Part shown: positions 60,063-64,000 of the stretch, one piece after another
Position numbering within the stretch: the first letter of the stretch is position 1
Layout of the letters: each line of letters starts with the position of its first letter
NCBI GenBank assembly: GCA_025526995.1
Contig: JAHLKG010000032.1
Coordinates: 124,001-188,000 of the forward strand
Direction of reading: 5' to 3'
Length of the DNA: 64,000 nucleotides
DNA from: Powellomyces hirtus
Taxonomy: Eukaryota > Chytridiomycota > Chytridiomycetes > Spizellomycetales > Powellomycetaceae
Notes under the pieces: model-generated
What the model was told of the DNA's origin: nothing
The model's input: only the letters and a program-made list of their open reading frames with translations
Databases searched by the model: none
Position numbers and translations under genes: made by a program

Positions 60063-62558
60063 ATGCTCGCAGGACCGCATCCCAAGATACCAGACCTTGC
60101 GGCGAAGACGGCTGACGTCTCTCCAAACCCTTTGACGCATTTGACAGCAGTACTCGACAGCTGTGTTCGCAACTGGGTGGACCAGAAGGCTTTTTCTGGT
60201 TCGGTTCTTGTAGCCGTCAAGGGCAAGATCATCTTGCGTCAAGGCTATGGCCTCGCCGTGCGTGAACATAATGTACCAAACCTCCCGTCCACAAAGTTTC
60301 GCGTGGGATCCTCCTCAAAGCAGTTTGTAGCAGTCACTGCTCTCAAACTGCAGGAAGCTCGATTGCTGGATCTTTCCAAGACGCTCGCCGAATTTGCGCT
60401 CCCAGGCATCCCAGAGGAGATTGGAAAGCACGTGACGTTGTATAATCTGCTACAGCATTCTTCAGGTACGTAGATACCACAGCGACTAACAATCCTGTAT
60501 TGGGAGTCATTGATGCTGATTGCCTGTCACATGTAGGCATCCCAGACTACGTGGGATTCACAGACTATGAGCCGAATCAATCTCTGCCAGGAACTCTCGA
60601 AGACGTTCTCAAAACGTTCGCCGACAAGCCACTAGAATTCGTCCCGGGCACCAAATGGTCATACTCCAACTCCAATTACATTCTCATTGTAATAATCATT
60701 GAGTCTGTACTTGGGGGACGGTTCGAGGACTATGTCAGAGAACATCTACTGCTACCGCTGGGCATGAACGACACCGACTACGAAGTCACCGGAGTGCCTG
60801 TCCCAAACTTTGGGCACGGCTACCGGTGCGATTCTGAAGGGCGTTGGACAACTGCTCCTTTCCTGCATATGAGCCATGTACGCGCAGTGGGTGGATTGTA
60901 CTCGACTGTGGACGACATGTACAAATGGCGGCAGGCGCTGGTTTACGGCAGCATTCTCTCGGCAGAATCAAAGCAAAACATGTTTGCGGACCATCTCATT
61001 CATCTTGACGAGAAAAAGAAAACGGAACACTTCTGTACGTGTCCGCTCATTCTCTGCTCATGAAGTAGCCAATATACTGAACACCTCCTCGCAGATGGCC
61101 TCGGTATATTTGTTCGATCGTGGCCGACGTTGCGAAATCGCTGCTCTGTTGGACATGGCAGCGATTTGGACGGTTTCCGCGGTATGGGTGAAACATACCC
61201 AGCCGAAGACGTGTCTATTAGCTTCCTGTCCAACAACCAAACACTCGACTACATGAACATGCATCTTGCTCTTGCTGAGATTGTGTTTGACGAGACCGCC
61301 AGTGTGATCAAGTGCCCAACAAACACTGCGGCCACTTCCACTGCAATGAATGACTTGCCTGAATCCGGCGAATCTGATGCGAATCAAGAACTGACGGCTG
61401 CCCTCGATGCGTGCGTCAAGAAATGGACCATAAAGCGCAACTTCTCAGGCTCCATCCTTGTCGCCAGGCGAGACCAATTGCTTCTTCGCAGAGGCTACGG
61501 CCTGGCCGTGCGAGAACATGCAGTGCCCAACACGCCCAACACAAAATTTAGAATTGGGTCAATGTCGAAACAGTTTGTCAGCGCGACCGCTCTCAAGATG
61601 CAGGAGCAGGGCATGCTGAAACTCTCCCAGACCCTTGCCGACCATCTTCAGCACATCCCTGCATTTCCTAAGGAAAAGGGAGTTCAAATCACGTTGTCTA
61701 TGCTGTTGAGACATACATCCGGTAATTTCACGAGCGAGCCGCTTTTCATGCCATACCTTGTCCATAGCTTGCTCATCAGCGCCTCTTTCAGGAATACCGT
61801 GTTATGTTCGACTTGATGGATATCATGACCGGAAATCTCTTCCTGCGGAACTAAGCGATGTAGTTCGTCGCTTCGCAGATCTACCACTCGAACATACGCC
61901 CGGTACCAAATACAGCTATTCGAACTCCAACTACCTTCTGATGGTACTCATCATGGAGGGCATCCTCGGTCATCGCTTTGAGCATTATGTCAAGAAGTTC
62001 ATTCTCGAACCACTGGACATGACAGACTCAGGCTATGAAGTCACCGGCACCGTCATCCCTGGATTTGCGAGCGGATACCAATGCAACGACAAGGGGATCT
62101 GGAACAAGGCCCCGTTCCTCCATATGAGTCACGTTCGCGCAGTCGGTGGATTGTATTCCACGGTCGACGATCTGCTCAAATGGCGCAGAGCGTTGATCTT
62201 AGGAGATCTATTGTGCGAAGACTCTCGGAAAGCAATGTACGAGATGGATCTGATCCGAGTCAACCCGGAGAAGGAGCCGCCTCAGCAATGTAAGCTCTGC
62301 CATGTCTTTTTGGGCTTTGTGCGTGCTCTAGATCGCTAATTAAAAAATCCAGACGGACTTGGCCTTTTCCGGCTTCAGAAGCCAAACAATCGGATATCGA
62401 TCGCGCATGCAAGCGAGCTGGACGGCGCTCGCGGGTTCCTCGAAACGTACCCAGAGGAGCAGGTGACTGTTGGACTGCTGAGCAACAATCAGAGCTTTGA
62501 CTTTATGGAAATGCAATTTGAGATTGCCGCCTTGGTGTTTGGAGACATCCGGCCATGA
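60063..62558 (+). CDS. Tandem-duplicated serine beta-lactamase-like protein (class C/penicillin-binding type)
   Basis: Exons 60063-60465, 60537-61034, 61095-61721, 61792-62289 and 62353-62558 give 743 residues. Two complete beta-lactamase-like modules are joined in one frame. Each has the serine nucleophile SxxK motif (residues 83-86 SSSK; 456-459 SMSK), a YSN motif in (W/Y)SYSNSNY (Tyr177 and Tyr552), and a shared HMSHVRAVGGLYSTVDD block. Introns fall at equivalent points in both modules, and the two central exons are both 498 nt, so the gene arose by internal duplication including introns. No signal peptide is evident, so probably cytosolic. Family members are esterases, D-aminopeptidases or transesterases; the substrate is unknown. 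Exon 3 fuses the end of module 1 to the start of module 2 through a ~40-residue linker. Confidence 0.85.
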
Positions 62559-63400
62559 CGTGTCACCATCAACTTCAACGGTAGGATCAAGAAAGCGACC
62601 ACTTGTGGACTTCGGCTTTCCAACATACACCTAGGCTCAGGGCTCTCCATTGCCTTGCATACCGTTAGAATAGCATAGATGGTAGATTTTACGTCAAGTA
62701 CCTGGGACTGGCGCAACAGTAATGAAGTTGATAACCCAAGATTATATTGTTGGGGGATTAACTTTACTCTGCCTTGTTATGGTCATCATATTAGGGGCTT
62801 GCCGCGCACAGGCCGTGTCAAAAGTGCCGCCTCGGTGGGGGTAGCGACGTATTGCACTTTTCAAAACAGGACCAGACACATCTCTACCGAACCATCTGAT
62901 ATAGCTATTGTGAAGTTCGATGTCGTATGTATGATTGGGACAAGACGCGCGCGTTCATGTGGCGTGGAACGCTGAGTCAGCGCTGCTTCCGCCATTCAAA
63001 AAGGAGCCACGAGCAACTACTGCACGCATTCCGCGGATGAAGGCTGTTGATGCCAAGTGTATTGCGCGCCGCCCATGCATGCAATCACACTCATCAGTTC
63101 TCGCCTCTCGCCTCATCACTCAGCTGGCCTTAATTGCCGATCTCTTGGTTCTCCCATCACATTGTTAAATTCTTCTACGTAACGCGTCCGTTGGGTATTG
63201 TGGCGGCGACGCGTCGATATGTGATCGCAAAGCGCGATTTGCTATAAAATGGGAGGGGGGCAAGAATCCTCGTCCCCGGCAATCAAGGCTCGCGCGACAC
63301 AAGGCCACGTATTCAGAGGAACTGTACAACGACAACGTTCTTTACTATAAAAGGCCAGAGACGGTGTCCGAGTCGTCTAGGAATTAACCTCTCATCCAAC
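62559..63400. promoter_or_regulatory. Upstream region of the GH115-type gene
   Basis: No coding sequence recognised. Two TATA candidates are visible: TATAAAAT at 63243-63250 and TATAAAAG at 63346-63353, the latter about 50 nt before the ATG. Confidence 0.5.
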
Positions 63401-64000
63401 ATGTTTGCCCTGAGGCTCCTACTATCGACCGTTCTGGCATCAGCTACCTTCCAGTCCTGGGTCACCGCGCAGAGTTGTGCAATCATCGATGGCTCGCAGA
63501 CTCTCTCTCTGTTTGTCGATCCAGCTGAAAAACAAGTCGTCAAAACGGCTCTCGAGTTGTTCGCATCTGACGTGGGTCTCGTGAACAGCAACCAACCTTT
63601 GACGTTCGCCACCGATGTTTTGGCAAGTTCGGTCGTCGCAGGATCTGTGGCAAACCCATCCATCAGCTCGTTGATCCAGCAAAAGGGAGTCGACGTCGCG
63701 GACATTACTGGAAAGTGGGAGGCGTACAAGATCTTTTGCTTCGAAGCAACTGGCGGCAAACCGGTTCTGCTCGTTGCTGGAAGCGACCCTCGTGGAACCG
63801 CATACGGCGTACTGGAATTGAGTCGCCAGATCGGAGTCGGCCCATGGTCGTGGTGGGCAGATGTGACCCCCAATCCGCTGAACACGTTTTCTCTCCCTAT
63901 TGGGTATACCACCACCGCAAAGCCCTCTGTCCAATACCGTGGCATCTTCCTGAACGACGAGGACTGGGGACTTCGCCCATGGAGTGTCAACACTTTCGAG
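63401..64000 (+). CDS. Secreted GH115-type alpha-glucuronidase, N-terminal part (window edge)
   Basis: Starts at ATG 63401 with a signal peptide (MFALRLLLSTVLASATFQSW) and stays open to the window end, 200 residues visible. Matches to the GH115 N-terminal domain are GSDPRGTAYGVLELSRQIGV, PWSWWADVTP and the hallmark VQYRGIFLNDEDWGLRPW. GH115 enzymes release (4-O-methyl-)glucuronic acid from xylan. The catalytic core and C-terminus lie beyond the window, so activity cannot be judged. A strong TATA element precedes it. Implies plant-polysaccharide degradation. Confidence 0.85.
   Translation, partial: MFALRLLLSTVLASATFQSWVTAQSCAIIDGSQTLSLFVDPAEKQVVKTALELFASDVGLVNSNQPLTFATDVLASSVVAGSVANPSISSLIQQKGVDVADITGKWEAYKIFCFEATGGKPVLLVAGSDPRGTAYGVLELSRQIGVGPWSWWADVTPNPLNTFSLPIGYTTTAKPSVQYRGIFLNDEDWGLRPWSVNTFE

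Overview
The window reads as nuclear DNA of a fungus. Genes are split by short GT-AG introns (about 55-160 nt). The single-copy genes are typical fungal housekeeping genes: a TPS2-type trehalose enzyme, GNA1, CKS1 with a glutamine tail, an ERT1/AcuK-type Zn2Cys6 regulator, SLT11, MED15, the largest TFIIIC subunit, and YPT1. Several very small exons (6, 14, 14, 18 and 28 nt) and CA-rich 5' leaders are characteristic. I cannot place the species; an early-diverging or filamentous fungus is a guess. No rRNA gene, intact tRNA gene or CRISPR array was seen.

Positions 1-22753 are a transposon island. Two nearly full-length Ty3/gypsy elements lie in inverted orientation: copy A at 1-7687 on +, cut by the window edge, and copy B at 10059-17819 on -. 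Each has 275-bp LTRs (TGTAAT...ATTACA) and a decayed gag-pol. Between pol and the 3' LTR each also carries an array of small hairpins and, in antisense, an intact four-exon gene for a 171-residue RING-like zinc-binding protein. The 2.4 kb between them holds the body of a Ty1/copia element. Its 5' LTR and half-tRNA(iMet) primer site lie on the far side of copy B in the opposite orientation (17820-18110), which points to inversion of the central segment by recombination between the two elements. A third, badly decayed gypsy element with its own LTR family follows at 18111-22753.

Positions 22754-25368 are mostly AT-rich or simple-sequence spacer with one small gene for a stand-alone proprotein-convertase propeptide. 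From 25369 the window is gene-dense. The order is TPS2 (+), NOP15/NIFK-like (+), an unknown gene (-), CKS1 (-), GNA1 (+), an unknown gene (-), an ERT1-like regulator (+), SLT11/RBM22 (-), MED15 (-) and TFIIIC largest subunit (-). After these come YPT1/Rab1 (-), a secreted GPI-type protein (+), an acyl-CoA synthetase of the 4-coumarate ligase type (-), a tandemly duplicated serine beta-lactamase-like protein (+), and the 5' end of a GH115 alpha-glucuronidase-type secreted hydrolase (+) cut by the window edge. Neighbours do not form an obvious pathway. Transcription, splicing, cell-cycle and trafficking genes are mixed with secreted or metabolic ones, as usual for fungal chromosomes.

For multi-exon genes, exon coordinates were worked out by hand from splice signals, reading-frame continuity and family similarity. 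Every model given closes in frame.
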